Assembly: GCA_945890905.1 (NCBI GenBank)
Contig: CAMDDI010000026.1
Span: 1 to 19,241, forward strand
DNA from: Bacteriovorax stolpii
Lineage (GTDB): Bacteria; Bdellovibrionota; Bacteriovoracia; Bacteriovoracales; Bacteriovoracaceae
Direction: 5' to 3'
Length of the DNA: 19,241 nt
Position numbers and translations under genes: made by a program. Shown here one piece after another: positions 6,032-13,576 of the stretch (position 1 is the stretch's first letter; each line of letters starts with the position of its first letter). The notes beneath the pieces are model-generated. The model was not told where the DNA came from. It made no database searches and saw only the letters and a program-made list of their open reading frames with translations.

Positions 6032-7837
6032 ATGCTCCCCATGATTTATTCTTTCATGATTTTATTTTCTATGAAATTCGCATTTTCATCGCAAGAGTCG
6101 AGCCATTTTAAAATGGTGGCATGGAAAAATGCATTAATGTTTTACTCTAGGGACAAGGAGTCTAGCATTGTGGAACATGGATCATCGTTTTTTTTAAGCC
6201 CGCAAGGCCATAGGGATTTTGAAGCTGAACTAACAGAGAATTTGCACAGATTTCAAAATGATCAAGCTTTGGCAGACGAGTCTCTTTTTTGTAGATTTCC
6301 GTTTAGAAAATATATTCTTCAAAAATATTTTGGATTAAATACAAATAAAGTAAATTGTCCAAAGTTGGAGGAGTGGAGGAGTAGGCTCCGGAGTGAAAAA
6401 GTATCATTAGTTTTCCCGACTCAGTTTTCTTCAAACCCGGCTTCGGTGATGGGCCATACTTTTTTTAAATTTTCCACTCAATCAAGACCCTCTCACCTTC
6501 ATCAAAGTTTAAGTTACTCGGCCAGTGTTAACGAACCCATCAAGTTTTTTACCTATGTGTATAAAGGTTTGTTTGGTGGCTATCAGGGCCATTTTCTAGA
6601 AGCTCCCTTTTATGAAAAATTATTAGAGTATGACGACATAGAACAGAGGGATATTTGGATTTATGAACTAAAAATGAAGCCTCAAGAGATTGATCTGCTC
6701 GTAGACTTCCTCTGGGAGTTAAAAACCAACGCCCGTTTCTCCTATTTTTTCTTAAGGGAAAACTGCTCGTTTATTCCACTTGCTGCGATTGAAACGATCT
6801 TACCAACAAAAAATCTGACGGATGGATTTGGATTCTATTTAGCTCCTTATATGAGTCTAAAAAGATTAAATGATTCTCACCTGGTTAATACCTCTACCTA
6901 TCGTCAGTCGAGCAAGAAAAAATATATTGAGAGTATTGATCAGCTGACCAGACGAGAATCTCTTGCATTCTATAAGACTATTAAAGATCAAAAGTATAGA
7001 AACGTGAGTGCTGCATATGACACAGCATTGATCAATTTCATTGCTTTTAAGGAGAGACATAATCCTCCTCTCTCAGTTGCTTGGAATAATCTTTTAGGCG
7101 AGGTCCTTTTAAAAACATCACAGGCGCCTATCTATACACGACCGCCTAGAAAACCTCCAAAAAATCCCGTAAATGCTCACGGTCCACGACACCTAGAGGT
7201 ACGCCTCGGAAACTTGGGCGCCCAACGTGTGTATAGCTTGTTAAGATTTCGTCCAGGTATACATGGAAATATGGATTCATCTGCAGGTTTTATTCCTCAT
7301 TCCGCATTTAGTTTTCTTGAAACGGATCTACGCTTCGTGGGGCCCAAGTCTCTTGAGCTTAGTAGATTTCAACTATTTAATTTCCGAAATCTTGAAATAT
7401 ACCATCTATCAGACCCCGGACTCTCTTGGAAAGGTAATGCTGAAATGAGAAAGGCCGATGTGTTATGTATCGACTGTACTGTTCAAGAAATCAATTTTCA
7501 GGTGGGAGCAGCAAGTGATCTGTACAACGGGATTGTGTCTCAGCTGACAGTCGGTTTAGAGCAGTCATTTGTTTCGAAAGGTATTCGAAGACATCCAACT
7601 TTCGGTGTGGTTGAGATTGAGTTTATGAGAGAAAATCAAAATGGGAGGACCTCTATATCGCAAAATTTTTCACATGTTTTACTTGAAGAGAGCTTCATGC
7701 GAGTTGAGACGTTATTTGAAATGAGATTTTTTCAAATATTGAGACGCCTTGATCTGAGTTATTCCCTCAGGTATCAGAAGGTTTCATATCATAAGGAATT
7801 TGTTGATCAAAATTTAGGACTAATCTATGATTTCTAA
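6032..7837 (+). CDS. DUF4105 / Lnb N-terminal periplasmic domain protein (601 aa)
   Basis: Residues about 130-265 match the DUF4105 domain (PF13387, also called the Lnb N-terminal periplasmic domain). They show VFPTQFSSNPASVMGHTFF with His142, a SYSAS segment, an FGGYQGHF segment, and LRENCSFIPL with Cys245. His and Cys are the likely catalytic pair of this cysteine-hydrolase-like fold. From family knowledge, relatives include proteins acting on lipoprotein acyl chains; whether this one does is not shown. Residues 1-18 are a signal peptide (MLPMIYSFMILFSMKFAF). The C-terminal half (about 370-601) has alternating strands and looks like a beta-rich, possibly outer-membrane barrel domain. I chose the ATG at 6032 (GAGAAG 7 nt upstream) rather than the TTG at 6017. 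The DUF3015 gene follows after 2 bp, so the two form an operon. Confidence 0.8.
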   Translation: MLPMIYSFMILFSMKFAFSSQESSHFKMVAWKNALMFYSRDKESSIVEHGSSFFLSPQGHRDFEAELTENLHRFQNDQALADESLFCRFPFRKYILQKYFGLNTNKVNCPKLEEWRSRLRSEKVSLVFPTQFSSNPASVMGHTFFKFSTQSRPSHLHQSLSYSASVNEPIKFFTYVYKGLFGGYQGHFLEAPFYEKLLEYDDIEQRDIWIYELKMKPQEIDLLVDFLWELKTNARFSYFFLRENCSFIPLAAIETILPTKNLTDGFGFYLAPYMSLKRLNDSHLVNTSTYRQSSKKKYIESIDQLTRRESLAFYKTIKDQKYRNVSAAYDTALINFIAFKERHNPPLSVAWNNLLGEVLLKTSQAPIYTRPPRKPPKNPVNAHGPRHLEVRLGNLGAQRVYSLLRFRPGIHGNMDSSAGFIPHSAFSFLETDLRFVGPKSLELSRFQLFNFRNLEIYHLSDPGLSWKGNAEMRKADVLCIDCTVQEINFQVGAASDLYNGIVSQLTVGLEQSFVSKGIRRHPTFGVVEIEFMRENQNGRTSISQNFSHVLLEESFMRVETLFEMRFFQILRRLDLSYSLRYQKVSYHKEFVDQNLGLIYDF

Positions 7838-7839
7838 AT

Positions 7840-8328
7840 ATGAAGATTTTTTTATTTGCTTTGATCATGCTTATGACCCATCACACTTATGCCTTCAAAG
7901 GCAGTCGCTGTTATGACAAAGTGATAGTGGGTCCTGCCAGAGGACTTTATAAGAGTTTAGGTGGAAAAGATCATCGTGATGGATGGATGATAAAATTTTT
8001 CGGAACAACTTTTGGTTCTCTTAGTTCCACCACTTCTTATGTCTCATCTACAGGAAGTTGTGCTGCTTTTGCACAGATTCAAAAAGAAAAAATGGTCTAC
8101 ATTGCTTTGAATACTAGAAAAGTTCAGATCGAAGCCGCATATGGAGATGGAGAATCTTTAGAAACCTTAGCGTATTTTTATGGTTATCAAAATTGCCTGC
8201 AAGGATTTAGGCGTACATTGAAAGAAAATTATCAGACTATCTTTCCTCACTCTCAAGATCCAGATCTGTTAGACCAATCCATTCAAAAAGTTCTTGATGA
8301 AAGCACCTTTTGCCAACTTCCTTCATAG
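7840..8328 (+). CDS. DUF3015 family secreted protein (162 aa)
   Basis: Residues 1-18 (MKIFLFALIMLMTHHTYA) are a signal peptide. The mature part follows the DUF3015 layout: an early Cys (GSRCYDK), TTSYVSSTGSC in place of the usual T-S-G-T-S-N-C, then a helical part with AYGDGESLETLA and a NYQTIFP end. Four cysteines (the fourth in STFCQLPS) suggest two disulfides. The family is widespread in Bdellovibrionota and other Gram-negatives and has no established function. The start lies 2 bp after the preceding stop, with only a weak AGGA inside that gene, so translation is probably coupled to the DUF4105 gene and the two products may work together in the envelope. Confidence in family is good, in function none. 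Confidence 0.75.
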   Translation: MKIFLFALIMLMTHHTYAFKGSRCYDKVIVGPARGLYKSLGGKDHRDGWMIKFFGTTFGSLSSTTSYVSSTGSCAAFAQIQKEKMVYIALNTRKVQIEAAYGDGESLETLAYFYGYQNCLQGFRRTLKENYQTIFPHSQDPDLLDQSIQKVLDESTFCQLPS

Positions 8329-8415
8329 CTCTCATAAAAAATATTTTTAAGAATTAGAGTCGCTCTGCACTTTAAAGAGTAAGAATAAATAATGGACTGA
8401 AATTCCTTTAGATGA

Positions 8416-8541
8416 TTAAACACATCCTTGAGAACTGATACAGCTACCACGAAGTAGACACTCAACTCTGAGGGAACCTGCCAAAGTAGGGTGACTCACG
8501 GATAGGAAAGCTGCAGCAATTCTAAAATATCTAAAGTTCAT
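8416..8541 (-). CDS. Tiny secreted Cys-containing peptide (41 aa)
   Basis: AGGAG sits 6 nt before the minus-strand ATG at 8541, an excellent ribosome site for so short an ORF. The product reads MNFRYFRIAAAFLSVSHPTL then AGSLRVECLLRGSCISSQGCV. Residues 1-21 look like a signal peptide cleaved near TLA-G or LAG-S. The mature peptide would be about 20 residues with three cysteines (C28, C34, C40) spaced regularly at six-residue intervals. It is convergent with the DUF3015 gene. Secreted peptides of this size may be signals, toxins or structural caps; no family is recognised. A longer in-frame start at 8613 exists but lacks a ribosome site. Confidence 0.5.
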   Translation of the reverse strand: MNFRYFRIAAAFLSVSHPTLAGSLRVECLLRGSCISSQGCV

Positions 8542-8717
8542 TTTTTCTCCTGCAAGTACAGACCCTTTTACCCATACCCAGGTTTTAAGTTTACTGGAAC
8601 ACATTAGGAGCATGAGTAAGAAGAACTTTAGTTAATGCCCCTCATCTTTTCATGATCCTTTGCATTCTATCAAAATAATTCTCCAGTGCTTTAAAGCAAG
8701 AATTAATGGAGAAATAT

Positions 8718-9152
8718 ATGAATTTTATGGCCTACCTTTTCATTAGTATGACTGTTGCATTCGCTTCTATTGGGTCCAAAGCACTACCTATGAGTGAACT
8801 TGAAAAGTTTCTAAAGAAATCTAATAAAGATGAACTTCCCCAAAGGTTTAATTTTCAAATCCTGAAATTCGTTCCTGGTAAGGTGAGACTTATTCCAGGT
8901 GCTGAGACTGAAATTAAGAAGGTGGTCAGCATTCTACAGACTTTTCCGAAGGCAAAAGTCAAAATTGAAGGGTTTTGTGATACTACAAGGTTTAACGAGG
9001 AGGAGAACACCATTGCGACCCGTCGTGCCATGACTGTAGATCAGCAGCTTGTGGATCGTGGTATAGAACAGAGTCGAGTTAGTCATGAGGGTAAGAATAA
9101 CCAAGATGGACCAAGTCTTGCCCAAATAGATCTTATAATTGAGGGAATTTAA
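8718..9152 (+). CDS. OmpA-like domain protein, secreted (144 aa)
   Basis: I chose the ATG at 8718 (GGAG 6 nt upstream) over the ATG at 8706. Residues 1-23 form a signal peptide (MNFMAYLFISMTVAFASIGS). From about 45 to 135 the protein has the OmpA C-terminal fold (PF00691): FQILKFVPGKVRLIPGAE, the strand AKVKIEGFCDTT where the Asp matches the peptidoglycan-contacting T-D-x-x-G residue, ATRRAMTVDQQLVDRGI with the conserved R-A, and SRVSHEGK. The usual G-H-T-D is here G-F-C-D, and the spacing to the R-A helix is normal. Probable role: noncovalent binding to peptidoglycan as a free periplasmic protein; no barrel or lipobox is present. The next gene starts 59 bp downstream and is functionally unrelated. 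Confidence 0.8.
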   Translation: MNFMAYLFISMTVAFASIGSKALPMSELEKFLKKSNKDELPQRFNFQILKFVPGKVRLIPGAETEIKKVVSILQTFPKAKVKIEGFCDTTRFNEEENTIATRRAMTVDQQLVDRGIEQSRVSHEGKNNQDGPSLAQIDLIIEGI

Positions 9153-9211
9153 TTGAGCATCTTAAGCTTGTATTAATTGGCCACTGTCGCTATTTTCACG
9201 GAAAATGTCCC

Positions 9212-10141
9212 ATGATTTACACCATTACTTTTAATCCTTCGTTAGATATTAGCGGGGAAGTAGATGAACTTAAACCCAATGAGAAGAGTTATGTTCATCT
9301 GGAAACTCACACGGCTGGTGGAAATGGAATAAATGCCGGAATTATCGCTCATCGACTTGGCAGAAAAGTATTACTCATGGGATTTCTTGGTGGTCCTCAT
9401 GGCAAAGAAGTCGAAAGAATTCTGATCGGTAAAAAAATCCCTCAACATTTTGTAAAAATTTCCGGCCATACCAGAACCAACATCACCATCGCAAACAAAT
9501 CAAATCATCAACAGACGCGTTTAAGTTTTCCAGGGCCTGAGATGAAGAATTCTGAAATGCGACAACTTTTCGAGATGTTAAAAAAAGTAAAAAAGAATGA
9601 TCTTGTTCTCATCGGGGGCAGCCTTCCTCCTGGAGTGGATTTCGCTTACGTCAAAAAAATTATAGCTAAGATCCATAAACGTGATGCCCGGTGTGTCGTC
9701 GATATGCCAGGTAAGGTTATGAAAAACTTGGTTTCCAGCAAGCCTTATTTTATTAAACCTAATCTTCTAGAGTTTCAGGAACTCGTAGGAAAGAAAGTTG
9801 ACACCATTAAAGCATTGCTTCCTCTCGCTCGAAAACTTAACCGCCATATTCCCTGGATCTGCGTTTCCTCTATTGAAGGAGGTGCATTGTTGGTGACAAA
9901 AGATAGAGTATGGTTCGGCAAGATTCCTAATGTCAAAATACGTTCCACTGTTGGAGCTGGTGATTCTATGGTTGGAGCGATGTCGAGTCTTTGGGACCAG
10001 GAAAGTGATATAGATGGAGAGTCATTACTGCGGATAGGACTGGCAGGATCTTGTGCAACTCTTACTGAACGTGGTCTGACTCTCGGATCAAAAAAATCAA
10101 TTTTGAAATATAAACGACAGATCAAAATTAAAGAATTATGA
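9212..10141 (+). CDS. PfkB-family sugar-phosphate kinase (6-phosphofructokinase II / 1-phosphofructokinase type)
   Basis: Cytoplasmic ATP-dependent kinase of the ribokinase-like fold. It opens MIYTITFNPSLD, the typical start of the fructose/tagatose-phosphate branch. GGNGINAGIIAHRLG near residue 36 is the substrate-binding signature, GGSLPPGV near 137 the second, and STVGAGDSMVGAM carries the catalytic base Asp251; SCATL follows, as in E. coli PfkB. The length (309 aa) is normal. Likely reaction: fructose-6-phosphate or fructose-1-phosphate to fructose-1,6-bisphosphate; the sequence alone cannot decide which, although the overall wording is nearest to PfkB (phosphofructokinase 2). The stop overlaps the start of the calcium ATPase gene by ATGA, so the two are cotranscribed and coupled. 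The ribosome site is weak (GGAAAA about 9 nt before the ATG). Confidence 0.88.
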   Translation: MIYTITFNPSLDISGEVDELKPNEKSYVHLETHTAGGNGINAGIIAHRLGRKVLLMGFLGGPHGKEVERILIGKKIPQHFVKISGHTRTNITIANKSNHQQTRLSFPGPEMKNSEMRQLFEMLKKVKKNDLVLIGGSLPPGVDFAYVKKIIAKIHKRDARCVVDMPGKVMKNLVSSKPYFIKPNLLEFQELVGKKVDTIKALLPLARKLNRHIPWICVSSIEGGALLVTKDRVWFGKIPNVKIRSTVGAGDSMVGAMSSLWDQESDIDGESLLRIGLAGSCATLTERGLTLGSKKSILKYKRQIKIKEL

Positions 10142-12678
10142 GCCATACTTCTGATCTTTCCCAACCTTCAGGTCTTACCTCCCTAGAAGTTGCAGAAGCT
10201 TTCAAAAAGTTTGGACCTAATGAACTCAATAAGAAAATTAAACGAAGCAAGTTAAAAGTTTTCCTCCTGCAGTTCAATAATCCTATGGTTTATGTTTTGC
10301 TTGCAGCGGTAGTTCTTTCCATCTTTATGGGGGAAGTTCTAAACTCTATCGCTATTGTCTTTATTGTTATTCTCAATTCATTGATTGGATTTTTTCAGGA
10401 ACTAAAATCGGAATCATCCGTGAACGCTCTCAAAGATCTGGCCGCTCCAAAAGGCAGAGTAAAAAGAGACGGGAAAATCATGCTGATAGCATCGGCTCAG
10501 ATTGTTCCGGGTGATGTTTTGATTTTAGAGGCCGGCGATTATGTGGTTGCCGATGCTAAGATCTTTACGGCCGCACAACTTAGTGCTGATGAATCCATTC
10601 TCACGGGAGAATCTGTTCCTGCTGAAAAAAATTCTAAAGACATTCAGGATGTTGTTCCTCTCGCGGAAAGAGAAAATTACCTTCACGCGGGAACTGCCGT
10701 GAGTACCGGATCGGGAATTGCGGTTGTTACTAGCACAGGAATGAACACGGAACTTGGAAAAATTTCCGGTCTTTTAGATAAAACGACAAAAATCGAAACT
10801 CCACTTCAGATCATGATGAATCAGGTGAGCTATAAGCTCTTAAAGCTGGCCGGGGTTGTTATGATTCTAGTTCTTATTATTGGAATCTCGAAAGGCCATC
10901 AACTCTTATCCATCATCATGTATGCCATAAGTCTTGCCGTTGCGGCTGTTCCTGAGGGGCTTGCCACGGTTGTGACTTTGTCTCTCGCATTAGCGGTGCG
11001 AAGAATGACCAAACGAAATGCGATTCTTAGGAAACTGGCCGCAGTAGAAACTCTTGGATCGGCGGATGTGATCTGCACCGACAAGACCGGCACTTTGACA
11101 ACTGGTAAAATGAAAGCCAGAGAAACCTTTACTTTAAAATGGGGGATCTCCGAATCCCCGCAACCGACCGAGATAGAATTTTATCGGGCGAGTATTCTCT
11201 GTAACAACGCTTCCCTCGATCATGATGGATCAGGAGACACAACGGAAATTGCTTTGCTTCTAATGGCCAAAGAACATGGGCAAAACATTTTGGAAATAAA
11301 TGCGTCTGCTAAGCGTCTCAAAGAAAATAGCTTTGACAGTGAAAGAAAACGTATGAGTGTTCTTGTGGATGAGAAGGGATTGAAAAAGATTTATTGCAAA
11401 GGTGCTCCTGAATCCATTCTCTCTTTATGTAAAATGGACAAGGAAGATCTGGATAAAACGGAAAAGGCCATCATTGAACTTGCCTCAAAAGGAAGAAGAC
11501 TTCTTGCCTTAAGCTTTAAATCAGTTTCATCAACTGGAAGCGAAGAAGAAAACGATCTAGAGTTTTTAGGCCTGGTTTCTCTGGCCGATCCTCCCAAAGA
11601 GGAGACCCCCGCCGCTATTAAAATTTGCAAAGCGGCCGGAGTGAGGGTCATCATGATCACAGGTGATCATCCCCAAACTGCAGAGGCCATTGGAAAAGAG
11701 TTAGGAATTATTGAGCCAGGTAAATTCGAAGGAGTTATGACAGGGGAGAAATTAGATAAGCTGGGACTTAAAGAGCTACAAATGGAGTCTGAAAAAATTG
11801 CAGTCTACGCGCGAGTTACATCTGAACATAAGCTTAAAATCATCGAAGCTTTGCAAAAAAATGGTCACATTGTAGGTATGACGGGTGATGGGGTTAATGA
11901 TGCCCCAGCTCTAAAAAAAGCTTCAATTGGTATTTCTATGGGGAGAGGTGGAACTGAAGTGGCAAGGCAAGCTTCCGACATGATTCTCACTGATGATAAT
12001 TTTTCCACCATTGTTTCTGCCATCGAGGAAGGGAGGGCCGTTCACGGAAATATCAAACGCACAATTCAATACCTACTTTCAACTAATACGGCAGAACTTT
12101 GCATCGTTTTCGGGACCATTCTTTTTGGAATGCCAAATCCTTTTGTCCCATTGAGTCTTTTGTGGATTAACATCGTTACCGATGGATTACCTTCTCTTGC
12201 ATTATCAGTGGAACCGGTCCGGGAAAATTTTCTTGAGAAAAGTTCGGGTCCTTCGTCAAAAAATTTTTTTGATAAGAAATTTCTAACCGAAATGGTTATT
12301 GTATCCTGTATGATGACTGCGATTGCTCTTGTGGTTTATCAGTATGCTCTTTCTGTGGGATCTGAGGTTTTTGCGAAGAGCTGTGTCTTCAATCTGTTGG
12401 TTTATCTTACTCTCTTTCGTTCTTTCTCATGTCGGAGTGATACAGAAACATACTTTAATTTAAAGTTTAACCCCTACCATCTGTTGGCGGTGATCGTGCC
12501 CATTACGTTGCAGATTATATTGGAGTTTAATGAATATTTCCTTAAACTCCTTGGGATTATCGGTATTTCTCTTGAGCAACATTTGTTGCTAATCGGAATA
12601 AGTATTATCCCTGTAGTATGCATAGAATTGTATAAGGGAATTTTTCTCATGAGACACAGGCCTGATGCAAAATCTTGA
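10138..12678 (+). CDS. P-type Ca2+-transporting ATPase (P2A/SERCA-like), 846 aa
   Basis: An integral inner-membrane pump that expels a divalent cation, most likely Ca2+, using ATP. Order of features: N-terminal cation-ATPase domain, ILTGESVPAEK (actuator TGES), CTDKTGTLTTGK with the phosphorylated Asp315, KGAPES (nucleotide domain), MITGDHPQTA and MTGDGVNDAP (582-590). Membrane ligands match SERCA: VPEGL in M4 (Glu273 = SERCA Glu309), NTAE in M5 (Asn650, Glu653 = Asn768, Glu771) and NIVTDGLP in M6 (Asn678, Thr681, Asp682 = Asn796, Thr799, Asp800). With all these residues present a calcium pump is favoured over proton or sodium types. Ten helices are expected. It starts in the ATGA overlap with the PfkB gene and has no ribosome site of its own, implying translational coupling. 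No regulatory calmodulin-type tail. Confidence 0.93.
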   Translation: MSHTSDLSQPSGLTSLEVAEAFKKFGPNELNKKIKRSKLKVFLLQFNNPMVYVLLAAVVLSIFMGEVLNSIAIVFIVILNSLIGFFQELKSESSVNALKDLAAPKGRVKRDGKIMLIASAQIVPGDVLILEAGDYVVADAKIFTAAQLSADESILTGESVPAEKNSKDIQDVVPLAERENYLHAGTAVSTGSGIAVVTSTGMNTELGKISGLLDKTTKIETPLQIMMNQVSYKLLKLAGVVMILVLIIGISKGHQLLSIIMYAISLAVAAVPEGLATVVTLSLALAVRRMTKRNAILRKLAAVETLGSADVICTDKTGTLTTGKMKARETFTLKWGISESPQPTEIEFYRASILCNNASLDHDGSGDTTEIALLLMAKEHGQNILEINASAKRLKENSFDSERKRMSVLVDEKGLKKIYCKGAPESILSLCKMDKEDLDKTEKAIIELASKGRRLLALSFKSVSSTGSEEENDLEFLGLVSLADPPKEETPAAIKICKAAGVRVIMITGDHPQTAEAIGKELGIIEPGKFEGVMTGEKLDKLGLKELQMESEKIAVYARVTSEHKLKIIEALQKNGHIVGMTGDGVNDAPALKKASIGISMGRGGTEVARQASDMILTDDNFSTIVSAIEEGRAVHGNIKRTIQYLLSTNTAELCIVFGTILFGMPNPFVPLSLLWINIVTDGLPSLALSVEPVRENFLEKSSGPSSKNFFDKKFLTEMVIVSCMMTAIALVVYQYALSVGSEVFAKSCVFNLLVYLTLFRSFSCRSDTETYFNLKFNPYHLLAVIVPITLQIILEFNEYFLKLLGIIGISLEQHLLLIGISIIPVVCIELYKGIFLMRHRPDAKS

Positions 12679-12775
12679 GTTTGGACTGAAATAAAATTTT
12701 AGAGGTGCCAAAACGCACTACTAGGCAAACTAATTGTTAAATGGTTTAAGGATCCTAATTAACAAAAGGGATCAA

Positions 12776-13045
12776 ATGAAAAAAAATATCTTGATTGCAT
12801 TATCACTTGTCTCATTCTCTGTCTTCGCTGTTCCCTCAGATTTTGAAAGAGGCTATCTTGAAGGTAAGGCTTCTTGTGAGGAGACTGATGAGCTTTGGCA
12901 TTGTAGTGTATTGCATTCATGCAATAGTGAGTTCGATAACATAGGTATTGCTCCTACAAGATCAGCAGCGATATTGAAAATCTCGTCTACATGCCTAAAT
13001 TTGAATATTTCACGTGGTAGGAAAATTGAATGCAATAAGATTTAA
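12776..13045 (+). CDS. Small secreted Cys-rich protein (89 aa)
   Basis: The start at 12776 (MKKNILIALSLVSFSVFA) is chosen over the ATG at 12734 because AGGG lies 6 nt before it and the signal peptide begins there. Cleavage is probable at VFA-V. The mature domain of about 71 residues has five cysteines (ASCEE, WHCSV, HSCNS, STCLN, IECNK) and no recognised family. The order, with a closing Cys near the C-terminus, suggests a compact disulfide-linked fold. The stop is 12 bp before the start of the cysteine-repeat protein, so the two are an operon and may act together outside the cytoplasm. There is a 97-bp gap behind the calcium ATPase gene. Confidence 0.65.
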   Translation: MKKNILIALSLVSFSVFAVPSDFERGYLEGKASCEETDELWHCSVLHSCNSEFDNIGIAPTRSAAILKISSTCLNLNISRGRKIECNKI

Positions 13046-13057
13046 TAGGTGGTCTTT

Positions 13058-13576
13058 ATGAAGCTTCGACAAGTTCTTTTCTTTCTTAGTCTGTGTGGCT
13101 GTCTTTCTGCTTTGGCCCAAGGCAAGCCTTCGGAGGTTTTTTGCTCCCGACTAGAGAACAGGTTTAATCAAGCTTGCAATACCAGCGAAGTCTTTTGTTC
13201 TTACTCAGAGAATTTGTACAAAACAAGTTGTGAGAGTAGCGAAACTTTTTGTTCTCGTTCTCAAAACTGGGATGCCTCAAGTTGCATTTCAAGTGAAGCT
13301 TATTGCTCTCGCTTTATGAATTGGAATGTTTTTAGTTGCAGTTCAAGTGAAGTATATTGCTCTCGTTATGTGAACTGGAAAGATATAGATTGCATTGGTA
13401 CTGAAGCTTATTGCTCTCGCTCAGAGAATGTTAACGATATTAGTTGTAATAGTACTGAAGTCTTTTGTGCTCGGGTGCAAAATAGATTTGAGAAAAGCTG
13501 CGAAGGGAGCGAAGTTTATTGTTCACGGAATGAGAATATGTTTAAACCCATCTGCAGCGGAATCTCAATTAGGTAA
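13058..13576 (+). CDS. Secreted protein made of eight 18-residue cysteine repeats (172 aa)
   Basis: The ATG at 13058 has AGGTGG 5 nt upstream and starts a signal peptide (MKLRQVLFFLSLCGCLSALA), cleaved near ALA-Q. From residue 25 to 168 the whole protein is eight tandem copies of an 18-residue unit with consensus S-E-V/A-Y/F-C-S-R-x-x-N-x-x-x-x-x-C-x-S. Cys at positions 5 and 16 of every unit gives 16 cysteines, and Asn at position 10 is invariant. Units 3-5 have Asn-Trp at 10-11; others have Asn followed by Arg, Leu, Val or Met. Four residues (ISIR) follow the last unit. This resembles no repeat family I know. Regular spacing suggests an elongated, disulfide-ladder structure, secreted or at the cell surface. 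It sits 12 bp after the other Cys-rich gene. Its 3' end overlaps the convergent ABC binding-protein gene by 12 bp. Confidence 0.75.
   Translation: MKLRQVLFFLSLCGCLSALAQGKPSEVFCSRLENRFNQACNTSEVFCSYSENLYKTSCESSETFCSRSQNWDASSCISSEAYCSRFMNWNVFSCSSSEVYCSRYVNWKDIDCIGTEAYCSRSENVNDISCNSTEVFCARVQNRFEKSCEGSEVYCSRNENMFKPICSGISIR
13130..13561 (+). repeat. Eight in-frame tandem repeats of 54 bp
   Basis: The repeat units encode the 18-residue cysteine units, starting at codon 25 of the gene. TATTGCTCTCG, TTTTGTTCTCG or close variants recur once per unit. The units have diverged in their variable positions while the Cys, Ser-Arg and Asn codons are kept, which points to purifying selection on the protein rather than a recent slippage array. 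Confidence 0.85.
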
